A stretch of 64,000 bases of DNA from Sweltsa coloradensis (lineage: Eukaryota; Arthropoda; Insecta; Plecoptera; Chloroperlidae): NCBI GenBank assembly GCA_024449915.1, contig JAMZAV010001984.1:1-64000 (forward strand), given 5' to 3'. Shown one piece after another: positions 53,100-64,000 of this stretch (position 1 is its first letter; each line of letters starts with the position of its first letter). The notes under the pieces were generated by a model. The model was given only the letters and a program-made list of their open reading frames with translations, had not been told where the DNA came from and made no database searches. Made by a program: the position numbers and the translations under genes.

Positions 53100-53701
53100 T
53101 TGGATGAGCGTAGCGAGCGAAGCAAAAACTTCAATTTCACTGACCCCTCAAAAAATCTAGCTCCGATGTTTTTTTTTGTTGTTTGTTTTTCTGTCTGTTT
53201 GTTCGCACGATTCCGGGCAAACGGCATATGCGATCTTGATGAAATTTTGAGGGGACCTTCGAAATCTCTGAACTTAGACGTGCCACGTTTTTGGGTAGGG
53301 GCTACAATCGAAGAAAGATTTCTCATGAATATCGTACTTTTACGATTTTTTTTAATTTCTAGTGCGATATTTTCGTGACATTTGGGCCGATTCTGACCAA
53401 ACAGGTGGGGCTAGAACGTTCATATTTCACATGGACATTAAGGTTATAGTGATGTAGGCCTATTGCATTTTGAAAGAAAAAGTTGAAAACATTATCTAGA
53501 AACCATAAATAAAGGTTTTAATTTTTAAATTAAGTTTTTGAGGTATTTAATAACAATTAACAAGTAACAATAGAAACTTGACAACAATCACCTACAATGC
53601 GTTCAAAAAGCACTTGATAAAAGTGAAGAGATCCCATGCAAACTAAAAACTTACTAAAACGCTCATCCATCGACGCGACGGGACTTTGGCGTTTTCCTAG
53701 T
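53100..53701 (+). mobile_element. HINE-like element, subfamily 1, in the LINE
   Basis: Left TTGGATGAGCGTAGCGAGCG; right CGCTCATCCATCGACGCG, stem ACGC/GCGT, TTTTCCTAGT. LINE coding sequence abuts both sides. Confidence 0.6.
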
Positions 53702-54033
53702 AAAATTTAAACATCTCCTAAACCCTTTCTTGGTTGCCAAATTGACCTGTAGGCCTACCTCCCATTTAAGTTGTTGATGTAGCCATATTTCCAAGTACGG
53801 TAGGGTAGAGCTACTTTATTTTATCAACTTTATCACTAGTGAATAACCTTCCCCCGTTACTCTAATTTCCCTTCTCCTTAAAAACCTAGGGTCTAGGCCC
53901 TAATCCATTGTATTTCTCAAGATTTAGGCTCAATTGAGTTCCCTTCCACCCATATGTCAAGACTGTGTCTCCAAGTCATCTCTTAAACCTCTTACATCAA
54001 CCTCCCCCTTAAAAATTGTAAAGCCAGCAGTTT

Positions 54034-54455
54034 AGCTGAGGTCGTTTAACCGGTTCCCACTCGAACACCGAAGTTAAGCAGAATCGGGCGTGGTGAGGGG
54101 TAGAGTGGGTGACCGCTAAGCCATGAAACTCACGTACATACCGCAGGTTACAGTAGATGGAGGGTTCGAAAGCTAGTGTAACGGCTTCGTTCTCCTCGAC
54201 GTCTGCTCGGCAGTCCGGGTTAGTGGAGTAACCTATATGACTGTCAAAGTTACACTGTCCTTTCAGATGGGACGTTAAGCCGTTGGTCCCCTTGGTCCTT
54301 TTCGAAAGGAGTAGGCTACGTGCCGGTACCGGGTTTCCCCTCCTCCCTTCTCTTCATACTTCATCCTCATTCATCTATCACCACTCATCGTCTCGAACAG
54401 CCAAACTGCATTAATATGAGACGTTAAGCAATAGGCCTATCCAATCCAATCCAAT
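54034..54455 (+). repeat. 5S rRNA-derived SINE
   Basis: Head matches the internal promoter of 5S rRNA: GAAGTTAAGCAGAATCGGGC (A-box region) and GGGTAGAGTGGGTGACCGC (C-box region). The middle has GATGGGACGTTAAGCCG and TTTTCGAAAGGAGTAGG. The tail is shared with 3900-4085 and ends CCAATCCAATCCAATC. Too diverged to be a functional 5S gene. Confidence 0.75.
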
Positions 54456-54852
54456 CTGTTAAAAATCCTATAGGTATGCCTATATCGCACAATCACCAGC
54501 AAACAATCCGACATTGGCTCCCCTTTGGCTTGAGCCCCTACGTTGCACATGCTCCATACCGCAAGTTGCTAGGCCCGAGTAGGCCCCAGGCTTAAGTTAT
54601 TTAATATGCCTCCCTAGGCCTGGCCTGGCTTGAGGTTTTGCATGCAACCTTAGCCCCTTAAAGGCCTAGCTACAGGCCAGTCTGGTAAACGCTAAGGGAC
54701 TACCAAATCTCCTATGTTTAAAGGCCTTGTACAGCCTAGGCCTAGGCTCTAGGTATTAACTAGGGTGTAGCACATTCAATGTGTATCATAATCAACTGTT
54801 CCCAGGTCTCGCCCGTGAATCGCTAGACTCCACACGTCCACACAAGTCCACT

Positions 54853-55012
54853 ATGGCCGAAAGAGAGAAGGCAAACTCCCAGCCCGCAGTCCCAGACTAT
54901 GCGCGGGCTATCATCAAACAGGAAGCGGTGGATTGTGACACAGAGGAACCTTACACCGACATAGGGAACTTTCTCGATTGCGCCGTCAAGGATGAGTTGA
55001 ATCCCAGTGCAG
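54853..55012 (+). CDS. Zinc-finger gene exon 1 (coding part)
   Basis: Start ATG in context CCACTATGG; MAEREKANSQPAVPDYARAI. Donor GCAG|GTAAAC leaves one base, completed by CC of exon 2. An in-frame ATG at 54781 lies before the acceptor at 54805 and is probably not used. Confidence 0.8.
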
Positions 55013-58000
55013 GTAAACAAACGGTCCTAGTTTAGGTGCGTTTGCTGTTCAGCGTTCCACGCGATGCGGTAGGCCTAGGTGTGGCAGATCTACCTAGAGC
55101 TAGTTTGTACAGATGGATCGCACAATTCTACCATTGACCAAACAGTAAATACACCTTTAGAATGACAACAGATCTGGGAAGCATTGGTCTGAAGATTGTG
55201 TCAACTTTGACAAATTTTAGAGAACATTTGTCCAAATTCTGTCACACCCATAACACTATTTTAATTCAAATTTCCTAAACTATCTGAGAGAACACACTAC
55301 AATATGGGGGAACATTGACCAGTCTTGGGCATGTTCCCCCAAAATAGGAACTTTGAAAAGTGAAGGTACCCGTACTTCTACCTAAAAAGGAACTGAGACG
55401 CTCCACGTTCCTTTAAAGGAACATAGTTCCTTTCATGTTCCTTATACCATCAATGATTTAAATAATAATAAATGTGATAGGCGTTAATTTATTATTACTT
55501 TTATTAGCGAGTCCTAGGCCATCTGATGAGGGTGGCGCCATTTTCGAAAACTCAAGATGTCACAAGATTTTTTTCCATTGACAAACAACAATTGATTGAC
55601 GAAATCACTTATTAGTGATTGTGTGCAAGTTGTTGATGTTAAAATACATTCTCTGGCTTGACCTTGACGACCGCCAGTTATCTGGTTCCAAATATGGTAG
55701 GCCTATAGGCCTACCTAACAAATCACAAAGTTATTGTAGGCTACCTTTGTCACAAACACAAGAGTTGCCCAGTTTCATTATGCACAGTTTTCCTTTTCCT
55801 TTTTTTTTCAAATACCATGCCGAGAAGACGGACATTTGGTTTTAGAACTTCAATTTAAAATAAATGTTTGTCTTCTCGGCATGGTGTTTGACAAAAAGCT
55901 GAATTGGCAACACAACGTTGTTGAGTTACGCAAAAGATGCATGTTGAAAATCAATCTATTGAAAGTTCTCAGTAATACATCGTGGGTTGCAGACAGGACT
56001 TGCATGTTGAGAATCTACGGATCTCTAGTTTGCTCCAAGATGGACTATGGATGTTTTGTATACTCTTCAGCATGTGACACACCCCTTAAACTTCTCAACA
56101 CTGTCCACCATTGTGATCTTCGTCTTGCTCTTGGTGCATTTCGAACAAGCCCGGTAGTCAGCTTGTATGCCGAGTCAGGTGTGTCCTCCTTTGCAGAACG
56201 GCAAAAACTCTTGATGGGTATACATTACGTAATGAAAATTAAAGCTATGCCTAACCATCCAGCAAATTGGGATGTTTTTAATACGAAATTTGTCGGACAC
56301 TTTGATAACAAACCCATGGCAACCCTGCCAACAAGACTAAGATGTAAACTATTGTTTAATCTTATAGAATTTAATCTGCCAAAAGTTTGTAGGCCTAATT
56401 TTGTTTACAACCTGCCCTAGTTTACACCAGAGCCGATTATTATATTCGACCTTTGTCATTTTGAACGTTCGATAAAAACTCTACTTGCAAAATTGCGATA
56501 GTGTATTCAAAATTAACTTTAGAAAGATTTGCCATGAACATCAAAGGTTTACTTTGGTATTTCACAGATGGTTCCAAAATTGACAACAAGGTTGGAAGTG
56601 CCTTTTATTGCTCCACCTTAACTGAACGTTTCAGGCTAAGCGACGTGTGTTCAGTTTTCACTGCAGAGTTATTCGCCATCCGCAAAGCTCTTAAATACAT
56701 TCTACAGTGTTGTTGTGGAGAATACCTTTTGTGTTCAGATAGCTTAAGTTCACTTCAAGCTATAAAACTCATGTAGCCTATTCAAATTCAAGTCATCATT
56801 TGGTACAAGACATCCAATTCTATTTATAAAAACTTAACTCTTAAGGGTTATAGAGTTTTGCTGGATACCTGGACACTTGTGCATAGAGGGGAAATGAACA
56901 CGCTGATCGGGCTGCTAAGGAAGCTTCCCAGCGTCGCGACGTTGATTTCAATCTAGTTCCCGTTCCAGATTTCAAGAGTGGATTCAAGCAACAATTGTTG
57001 GATTTGCGACAAGCATCTTGGGATGTGGTGCAAAATAACAAATTGCATAGTGTGATGCCCACGCTGACTAATAAAATTCGTCCTACGTCTCGACTCTCAC
57101 GCAGAGAAGAGGTGGTATTGTCTAGAATTTGAATAAGTCACACTCACACATGTCTTTTTTTTTTTTTTCTTGTGCAAAGTTGGCCTCTTCAGCCATTCTT
57201 CTGTCTTGCTATCCAATATAAGACTGCCTCCTTTTCTATCCTGCTCAGGTCATCGGGCAGGGAGTCACACAGTCAGTCACACAACTCACGGATATCTCTT
57301 AACCAGAGAAAAGGTTATTCCCAGATGTGACACACAAGATGTACCTTTAACTGTACATCATATGCTAGGGAGTAGCAGAATGTATCAAATATGATGCCTT
57401 GCGCACGCATCTTGATCTCTCCCAATCATATGAAGAACTTCTATCATATGATAACGACGACAAACTTTCTAAATTTCTCATCCAAAGTAATCTAGCAAAA
57501 TTTAATTCACATCGTATACATTTCCATAATTAATTTATTTTCATTCACATACATAACTTTTGTTTTGCTATTACTGATCATCATCATTTTATTTTGTTAT
57601 AGCCTATATATGACCTAACCGGTTGAAGTGCCCTAGTTTCTCACGTCGTCATCGTCTTTAAAAAAAATTAAATGTGATTTTCTGGAATGCTTGTGGAAAT
57701 ATTTGAATTGCCTACAAACTTGTCAAGTTTTGAAGCCCTGATGTTGGTTTAAATAACAAAAATCTGTTAAAAAATAATTTAAAATAATCATTTTTAATTA
57801 GGTAGGCCTACCTAATGAATAATTATTTTTTAGAACTAGGAAAACGCTTAAGTCCCGCCGCGTTGTTGGATGAGCGTAATTGGTGAATTGAGCTGCCATG
57901 TGTTTTGCGGATTTTCTGTTGTTCTGTGAAAAAATCAGAACTTTGTTGAAATTTTTTTAAAATTAAATCAAATTAAATAAAAAATTAACTTTTTTTTAAA

Positions 58001-61000
58001 AAAAATTAATCGTAATTTTAAAAAAGGAAAAAATCGTAATATTGAAATTTTCATAAGAAATAATTATTCGATTACGCACAAATTTTACACGAATATATTA
58101 CTTCATAAAATTAAGGTTCTGTGAAAAAATCATTATAATCGGATAAAGCATGTAGGTGTTATAAGTCGAAGAAATTTTTTAAAAATCGAAAAAAATCGTA
58201 AAATTGCGATTTTCATGAGAAATAATTTTTTGATTGCGCTCAAAAACGTGGCAGTTCTTAGTTCAGAGATTTCGAAGGCCTCCATAAAATTTCATTGCAA
58301 TCGGAGTATCGGTTTAGCCGGAATCGTGTTAACAGACAGACAAAAATACAGAAAGAAAAAAAAAAAAAAACATTCCGGATTTTTTTCTCCAGTGTAGTGA
58401 AATGGAATCTTCGCTTTGCTCGCTACGCTCATCCAAAAAAAATTAAAAAATCACACACCTTGTTCACTCATGTCCCCCGACACAACAAATAAACTTGTAA
58501 GCCTACCCAAGTTACTTGCTAAGTACTTAGTAGGCCTGCCTACTTTAAACCGTGACTGGTAGCACTTGTTGTTAACACTTGACATGAAGGCCTAGGCCTA
58601 CTTTACGTACCGGTATTGGACAGAACCTAGATAGGCCCTAAGTGTTTTAACTTTTAACATTTAAATTTAGAATATTTAACATAAATTTTGTCAAATTTAC
58701 CATTTTGTAGCATCTATTTTTTACTTTCCACCAAAATCTTAAATTGTGGGGTGTTTCTTGTACAAGTGCTAAATGATTCAATTAGTCACATAAAATGCTA
58801 AAATACATTGCTAAACTAGATCGCAATAAGTATCAAAAAACATTATTACCAGGGCTATTAGTAAAGTTAGCATTTTGTAGCATCAGAAACATAAAACGAT
58901 AAAAAACGTATCTCTTACTAAATAATGTATAATGAAAATAGCAAATCTGCTAAAATAAAGACAACAACAACTACAACTCCCCTGTCTCCTTGCAGCCCAC
59001 GACCTCTACAAGACGCTGGGTCAGGCTGGTCCGGCCGGGAGCGGCCTGAGAGGCCACGAGAAGAAGAAGAAGAAGCCGGCGAGGATTCGCAAGGACACGC
59101 GCAAGAGGAAGCCTCGCCCCCCCAAGCCAAGGACGCTCCAGTGCGACTTCTGCGAGAAGGCGTTCTCGAACGTCTTCCACCTCCGCGACCACATCTCCAG
59201 CCACACCCAGGAGCGCGTCGAGTGCAAGATCTGCCGTCTGACGCTGCGCACCACGTCCATGCGCGCGCACATGTACCGACACAAGAACCTTAAGTCTCAC
59301 CAGTGCGAGTATTGTCTGGAGAAGTTTGTGCGAAAGTACAGCCTGAAGGAGCACGTACTCAACGTCCACCTTAGCGAGTCGGTGACTTGTCCGATCTGCA
59401 TGAAGACGCTGAAGAGATCTTCGTTAAACAAACACACGGCGCTGCACACGAGCGAGAGGAAACACAAGTGCGAGGCGTGTGGGAAGGCGTTCAACACGAT
59501 CCACAAGCTAAAGAATCACCTGGTCACGCACACCAACGAACGCCCGTTCACTTGCGACGAATGTGGTTCGAGCTTCAGGAACAAGGACAGTCTTAAAGCG
59601 CACATTCGAACACATAGAGCAGAGCCCAAGATCAAACGATATTCCTGCGAGATATGCTCCAGGAAGTACGGCGATCCTTCGCACCTGTCCGTTCACATGA
59701 AGCGACATTTTGGCGTTAAATCCCATGCTTGCCACCTTTGTAAGAAAAAGTTTCTGTTGAAGTCGTCTCTTCGATCGCATTTGCGAATACACGCCGTTCC
59801 CAAAGCGTTTCGCTGTGAAGAATGTGGTCGTGGTTTCGACTATCTGAGTTTCCTTGACCAGCACGTGAGGATTATCCATCGAGGCGAGGGGGAGGTCGTC
59901 TGTCCGATATGTAACAAGACGTTCACACAACAGGCGAGTCTCGCGAAACACAAGCGGAAAGTTCACAACATGAAGAACGTGGCTACGTATAGATTCCGTT
60001 GCGATCAGTGCGATAAGAACTTCCGGAGCGGACTGTCTTTCGAGGTCCACATGCAGACACATTCGGGAGAGAAGGGCTTCACTTGTACGATATGCGAGAA
60101 GAAGTTCAGACACAAGACAGGCCTGATGAGACACATAAAGTCTCACGCCGAGATGCAATTCGAGTGCCGCACCTGTGGCTGGAGCTTCACCGACCCGAAA
60201 CGCTTTGCAAATCACATCAATTTTCATCTTCTCGATAAACCGTTCAAGTGCACGCACGTGGGGTGTGTCAAGCAGTTCCCCCGTCAGTCGGCTCTCAATC
60301 GACATCTACGTAGCGCGCATAGATTCTGGTGCGATCTTTGCAAGAAAACGTTTCGAGATCCAGTTTATTTCATACGTCACATGCATTTCCATCGTAGGAG
60401 CGGCGGTCACGTCTGTAAGGCCTGCGGGAGAAAGTTTGTATTAGGAGCGAGCTTAGAAGCCCACTTGAAGAAACCTCATAAACCGCTGAAGAAACGTTTT
60501 TGGTGTCAGAAATGTCTCAAGAGTTTCTTCGATCGTCGAGTGTTTGAGTCTCACAAGCGCGCGCACTCCGAGGACAGGCGAACTTGTGCGGTCTGCGGGC
60601 GAAAGTTCCGCTCGGAGGGCGGTTTAACCTCGCACCAGGACAAGACCCACACGGTGCACATCGAACAGTTCTGGTGTCACCTGTGCGACGTGGGCTTCGT
60701 CGTCAATAAGGACCTTACCAACCACATGGAGTTCCACTCGGGACAACGCATCCTCGCGTGCGTCGTCTGCCTCAAGGCGTACACGCACAAGGCGACGCTC
60801 AACCGACACCTCAAGACGCACGGCGCGCTGGCGCACACGGCAGAGTTCACCTGCAAACACTGCGCGAAACGGTTCAAGGATTCTCGGACTTACGCGAATC
60901 ACATCAAGCTGCATTCGGGCGAACATCCATTTGAATGTCAAATCTGCGAGAAAACTTTCCGCGACGGAATTAGCCTGGTTCTGCACAAGAAAAAGTACCA

Positions 61001-61016
61001 CAAGAACTTTGTGTAG
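54853..61016 (+). CDS. C2H2 zinc-finger protein, 22 fingers (whole gene)
   Basis: Two coding exons, 54853-55012 and 58996-61016, joined in phase 1 across a 3,983-bp intron; 726 aa. N-terminus (1-53) is acidic with two SUMO consensus sites, IKQE (K22) and VKDE (K46). Residues ~75-98 are a Lys/Arg-rich nuclear-localisation stretch. 22 classical C2H2 fingers follow from C103 to the end, with no KRAB, BTB or ZAD domain seen. Most inter-finger linkers are not the TGEKP type. Expected to be a nuclear DNA-binding regulator; target unknown. A splice acceptor (TGTTCCCAG) at 54805 implies an upstream non-coding exon. Confidence 0.88.
55809..55890. repeat. 29-bp inverted repeat at a LINE 5' end
   Basis: Arms 55809-55837 and 55862-55890 pair in 26 of 29 positions, sharing CATGCCGAGAAGAC and its complement. 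It straddles the start of the LINE fragment. Confidence 0.75.
55838..57540 (+). mobile_element. RNase-H-bearing LINE (I/Jockey-like), 5'-truncated
   Basis: Frame pieces in order: LGMVFDKKLNWQHNV and LRIYGSLVCSKMDYGCFVYS (end of RT), YFTDGSKIDNKVGSAFYCST with AELFAIRKAL and CSDSLSSLQAI (RNase H, 56540-56770), then THGYLLTREK and a C-x2-C...H remnant (57280-57400). Several stops and shifts. In the zinc-finger intron. Confidence 0.85.
57835..58436 (-). mobile_element. HINE-like element, subfamily 1, reverse
   Basis: Begins ACTAGGAAAACGCTTAAG with GCGTTGTTGGATGAGCG; ends CGCTACGCTCATCCAA. Contains the CACAGAACCTTAATTTTATGAA-type unit and a GACAGACA tract. In the zinc-finger intron. Confidence 0.6.
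58996..61016 (+). CDS. Zinc-finger gene exon 2 (terminal)
   Basis: Acceptor TCTCCTTGCAG. Contributes 672 residues and all fingers; first finger LQCDFCEKAFSNVFHLRDH, last ECQICEKTFRDGISLVLHKK, stop TAG at 61014-61016. Finger 14 has a longer C-x4-C spacing (CTHVGC). Confidence 0.93.
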
Positions 61017-61609
61017 CGTTTCACGTGCTTTTGTTACTAGAGTTAAGCTAATGGTTTAAGGGCACGCCAACCGTTACCGGTTGTTCATAATGCACCATTG
61101 TAGCCTAGGGGAGGCGATGTGGGTAGGACTGATCCGTGCTGTACAGATCTTGCCACAGGCAAGGGGTGGTAGGGGTGTAAAATATTTATTTGATTGTACC
61201 CAAAAATGTGGCAGATCTTTGTTCAGCAATTTTCAAGGTTCTCACAAAAATTTCATAAAATACCAAATATTTGGTAGAGAGTGAACAAACATACAAAAAA
61301 TTAAATTACCTAGCTAGGCCTATAAAATGCTTTTTTACTTTGGGTGGCAAATTGAATAATTGGTGCAATTAAATGAAACCTGTTCAGTTGTTTCATTGTA
61401 CAAGCTGGTCAGTAATTATTGATGAATTCTTGCGCTAAAAGTAGATTACGTATGCAGAGGTGTACTGTAAAGACGAAAGATGTACCGGTAATTGTCTGTT
61501 TTTGATAGATAATTCTTTGTGAAATGATGATAGCAGTCAGCAGTACCAACCTGATGAAGAAATATGTGATAATAACAAATTTAGTCATGTTATTATGAGA
61601 GGCCTATTT
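61017..61609. other. 3' flank of the zinc-finger gene
   Basis: No AATAAA found close to the stop. At 61056-61110, GGGCACGCCAACCGTTA and CATAATGCACCA match a repeat also seen at 39330-39380. Confidence 0.4.
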
Positions 61610-62387
61610 TAGGGTGACCATAATCCTAAAAGTAAAAACCGGGACACATGTACTTTCGTTTTGTATGGACTTGCGTGGGCTAACCGGGGTCTGGGGCGAA
61701 GCCCCAGCCGCCGGAGGCGGAAAATTTTTGGGGTAATTTTTCCCCCAAGATAGCCTGTAGTGAGATCTGAGACAGGTTGGGTTGGGGGTTGGCCTTTGCT
61801 TTGAGAGTGTGGTGCAAGTAGAAAAGTCAGGTCCCAGCAAATTATAAATAGTCCTTTCTTAATGAAGTGCCACTCGGCCGAATATTTTTCTTGAAACGAA
61901 CATTTCCGTTTCGGTTTCGGCATAATGCTTCCTACTCACACGGCACAATATCACTGACAGACACAACACAACCGAACAGTAGCTCAATCAGAGCGAGACT
62001 GACGAAAGTCACGAAACAACCCCGCGTGCACTGCACAGTAGGATAGCCTCTGCCTAGGCTGTCTCAAGGTTGCAACTTGCTTCTCGAGAGTGGAGTGGGT
62101 TGGGCCGTTGGGCGGGCGGCGAGCGCGGCCTCTTTGGTCGCGTCTCGCGTTGCAAGAATACTCTGTTGTCTGCTGCGCGAGTGGTTACTTTTAAAAAAGA
62201 ACGGCGCTTCGCGCTCAAAGAATACTGAAAAGTGAAAATTAACGAATTTTCACGGAAAATAGGAGATTTTATTTGTTGTGACAAATCCGGGACAATTACA
62301 TGTCCCGGGTGGTGTCTCTCGGGACACCGGGACAGATACCCGAAAACCGGGACTGTCCTGGGAAAACCGGGACGTCTGGTCACCCTA
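61610..62387. mobile_element. Non-autonomous hAT-type element, 778 bp
   Basis: TIRs TAGGGTGACCA and TGGTCACCCTA; identical flanks GCCTATTT at 61602-61609 and 62388-62395. Interior near both ends has repeated ACCGGGAC. No transposase. Confidence 0.9.
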
Positions 62388-62395
62388 GCCTATTT

Positions 62396-64000
62396 AAGAA
62401 ACTATGTAGGGCCTATGCTGATATCTTTAGTGTTTGAAGTGTAGGCCTTGTTTTTGTTTGCAAATTAACGTTTTCTTAATTGGAAAATACCAATATTTCA
62501 GGTTGTTACGATTTATATTCTACGAGTCTAAATTATGAGGAAAAACACTTTCGGGATTGCTTTCCCTGGAACCCCAAATTCAACTCCCTTGTCAAACGGT
62601 TGAGGCTTAATTATAATTTATAATGTTTGCATAACACTGAATAATTTCATAAATGTATTTAATTGCCTCCTAGGTATTTATTTTTGTCATAAGGCCTACT
62701 TGGTTTGTTATCTAAGTCGTGATCGTTCTAGTAGATAGGCCGGCCTACCCTAGATAGATTTTGGTCTCATAGACGTGTTAATGCGTGTTTGCTTCCACTT
62801 AGCGAGAGTTGAGGCCAACGGTGTGCTTTGTCAAGTTAATGCTAGGCTCTCGAATCATTTTCAAGGCCTCGCTCTAGTTCCAAAATATAGATGGAGAAAG
62901 ATCGATAGAAAGTAGAAACCAACAGCTTACCTTTAAACTTGAAACTTTAAAGTGTTGGGCAGTCGTGTTAGAGATGAAGACACAAATATATTTATTTACT
63001 GTACGCAGGACAAAACTTTTTGGCTCAGTCTTGTTCTCTCGTCAGGGTAGGAGAACTAATGTAATTTTTTACTTCTAAAAATTGTTATAGGGTAATAATT
63101 TTTACTGGCTGTTATATAAATAAGTAGTGTAGCTTATTAGTGTGCGTGCTCTTCACATTTGACGATTACTGTGTACATAACAATGCAATCAGCTTGATAG
63201 TCAGTGTTTATTTCCTCTTCACACAGAAGGTTCATACTGGTAGTTCAGTTCCCGGCTTGCCCAAGACTCGAGGAATAATATAAACTATAAAGGCCTTCTT
63301 AAATACACACGATGATCGAGTATGTAAACAATGGCTTTGGAGACGTGATTGCAAAGTGGCACGCAACAATTTCTGGTTGTGTACACTTATAGTAATAGTC
63401 TATGTTTAATTTGAATTCCAAATTACTGTAAAAGTGAAGAATCACTCGGTGCGCTATGCGCATACAACCCGCGCTTCGCGTAGAACCCTCGCCTAACCAT
63501 TAATCGAAATACTTTAAAAAGTAACAAATGCCAGTACCTAAACAAATTTTGGTTGCGCCGTACACAAACACTTTATGAAACATGTAACTAACACCGTCAA
63601 GCAATTAAATTAACTTCCGAAGTAATTCCAGCCCGCTGAACGATTCTTCACAATCAAAAGTAGAAAGTACCATTAAAGTCAAACGTAGTACCTAAAACCC
63701 TACTTGAAGTTGAACAATTTAAGCAACGGTAGGTAGATAGAATAACGCTCTAATGTTGGTTGGTGTTACTCGTTTCCGCCGGACATACTCGTACTTGTAA
63801 TAAGAAATCAATTATTGTGGTAGGCCTAGGCCTAATTCATTCTCCGATGTTACATCGTAACTTGGAATAAAACCAATTAAACTTATTAGTAGAACTATGA
63901 CCCGGTTTAGAAATAGTAGAAATAAAAAACAGTTATTGACTTGTACTGGTGCAACAATGTGTCAAGACAGTGCAAAGTAGCAAACTTTTCTTAGTGCGAC
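62396..64000. other. Unassigned right edge
   Basis: AT-rich, with a short GC-rich patch near 63450-63490 (GCGCTATGCGCA). No exon, RNA gene or element end identified. Confidence 0.35.

Larger units (their letters stand above)
51190..54030 (-). mobile_element. CR1/L2-like LINE ORF2 remnant, interrupted twice
   Basis: From high to low coordinates the - strand reads LRDDLET-like, AAWDPYRRGEIPGVEAVQRR (about 52920-53010) and TTVEWNNLPKEMVDAKDNI (51340-51400), the last third of a LINE reverse-transcriptase ORF. Stops and shifts are present. It is split by 53100-53701 and 51539-52764. Confidence 0.75.

Noticed and set aside
54034..54150. Functional 5S rRNA gene
   Set aside because: Only the internal promoter region is recognisable, with many changes, and it continues into a SINE body and tail.
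58918..60305. Minus-strand frames up to 265 aa opposite the zinc-finger exon
   Set aside because: Antisense shadows of a GC-rich C2H2 exon; no domains.

Overview
The window is nuclear DNA of an invertebrate animal, probably marine. Genes are split by GT-AG introns. Introns and gaps are AT-rich, full of SINEs, LINEs, MITEs and microsatellites, and peppered with the palindrome TAGGCCTA. I cannot fix the phylum: multi-CTLD lectins, a 5S-derived SINE and Jockey/I-type LINEs fit several groups (echinoderm, hemichordate, amphioxus, crustacean).

Three host loci are readable. (1) SNAPC3, the snRNA-activating protein complex subunit, lies on the + strand at 6447-12256 in four exons. (2) A large secreted C-type-lectin gene lies on the - strand. 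Its signal-peptide exon is at 44811-44883; fifteen further exons, all bounded by phase-1 introns, run down to 28360. Two more CTLD half-exons at 16876-17086 and 14066-14361 and a possible last exon at 12982-13028 probably belong to it, or to a decayed neighbour copy. Most of these exons are too short to stand out as open frames; I rebuilt them from splice sites and intron phase. A second, different signal-peptide exon at 2732-2822 (-) marks a paralogous gene leaving the window on the left. (3) A C2H2 zinc-finger gene lies on the + strand, with exons at 54853-55012 and 58996-61016, 22 fingers and 726 residues.

Mobile DNA fills most of the rest. There is an ORF1-only Jockey-like element (877-2394), a decayed Gypsy-type LTR retrotransposon with both LTRs (21717-26577), and RNase-H-bearing LINE remnants (14.56-15.0 kb, 55.84-57.5 kb). 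A CR1/L2-like LINE at 51.2-54.0 kb is broken by a MITE that is itself broken by another LINE tail. Three hAT-type elements have perfect 8-bp target duplications (7776-8547, 39063-40025, 61610-62387). A family of hairpin-ended elements with asymmetric inverted repeats occurs about eight times and looks like Helentron-derived HINE/DINE-1 elements. tRNA-derived and 5S-derived SINEs are present. A 3.8-kb satellite of two alternating 21-bp units lies upstream of the lectin gene, and an ~82-bp minisatellite sits in one of its introns.

The host genes have no evident shared pathway. SNAPC3 and the zinc-finger protein are nuclear; the lectin is predicted to be secreted. SNAPC3 and the lectin locus are convergent. 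Frameshifts in three lectin exons, and indel-rich sequence in the LTR element and the satellite, could be real decay or uncorrected assembly error.
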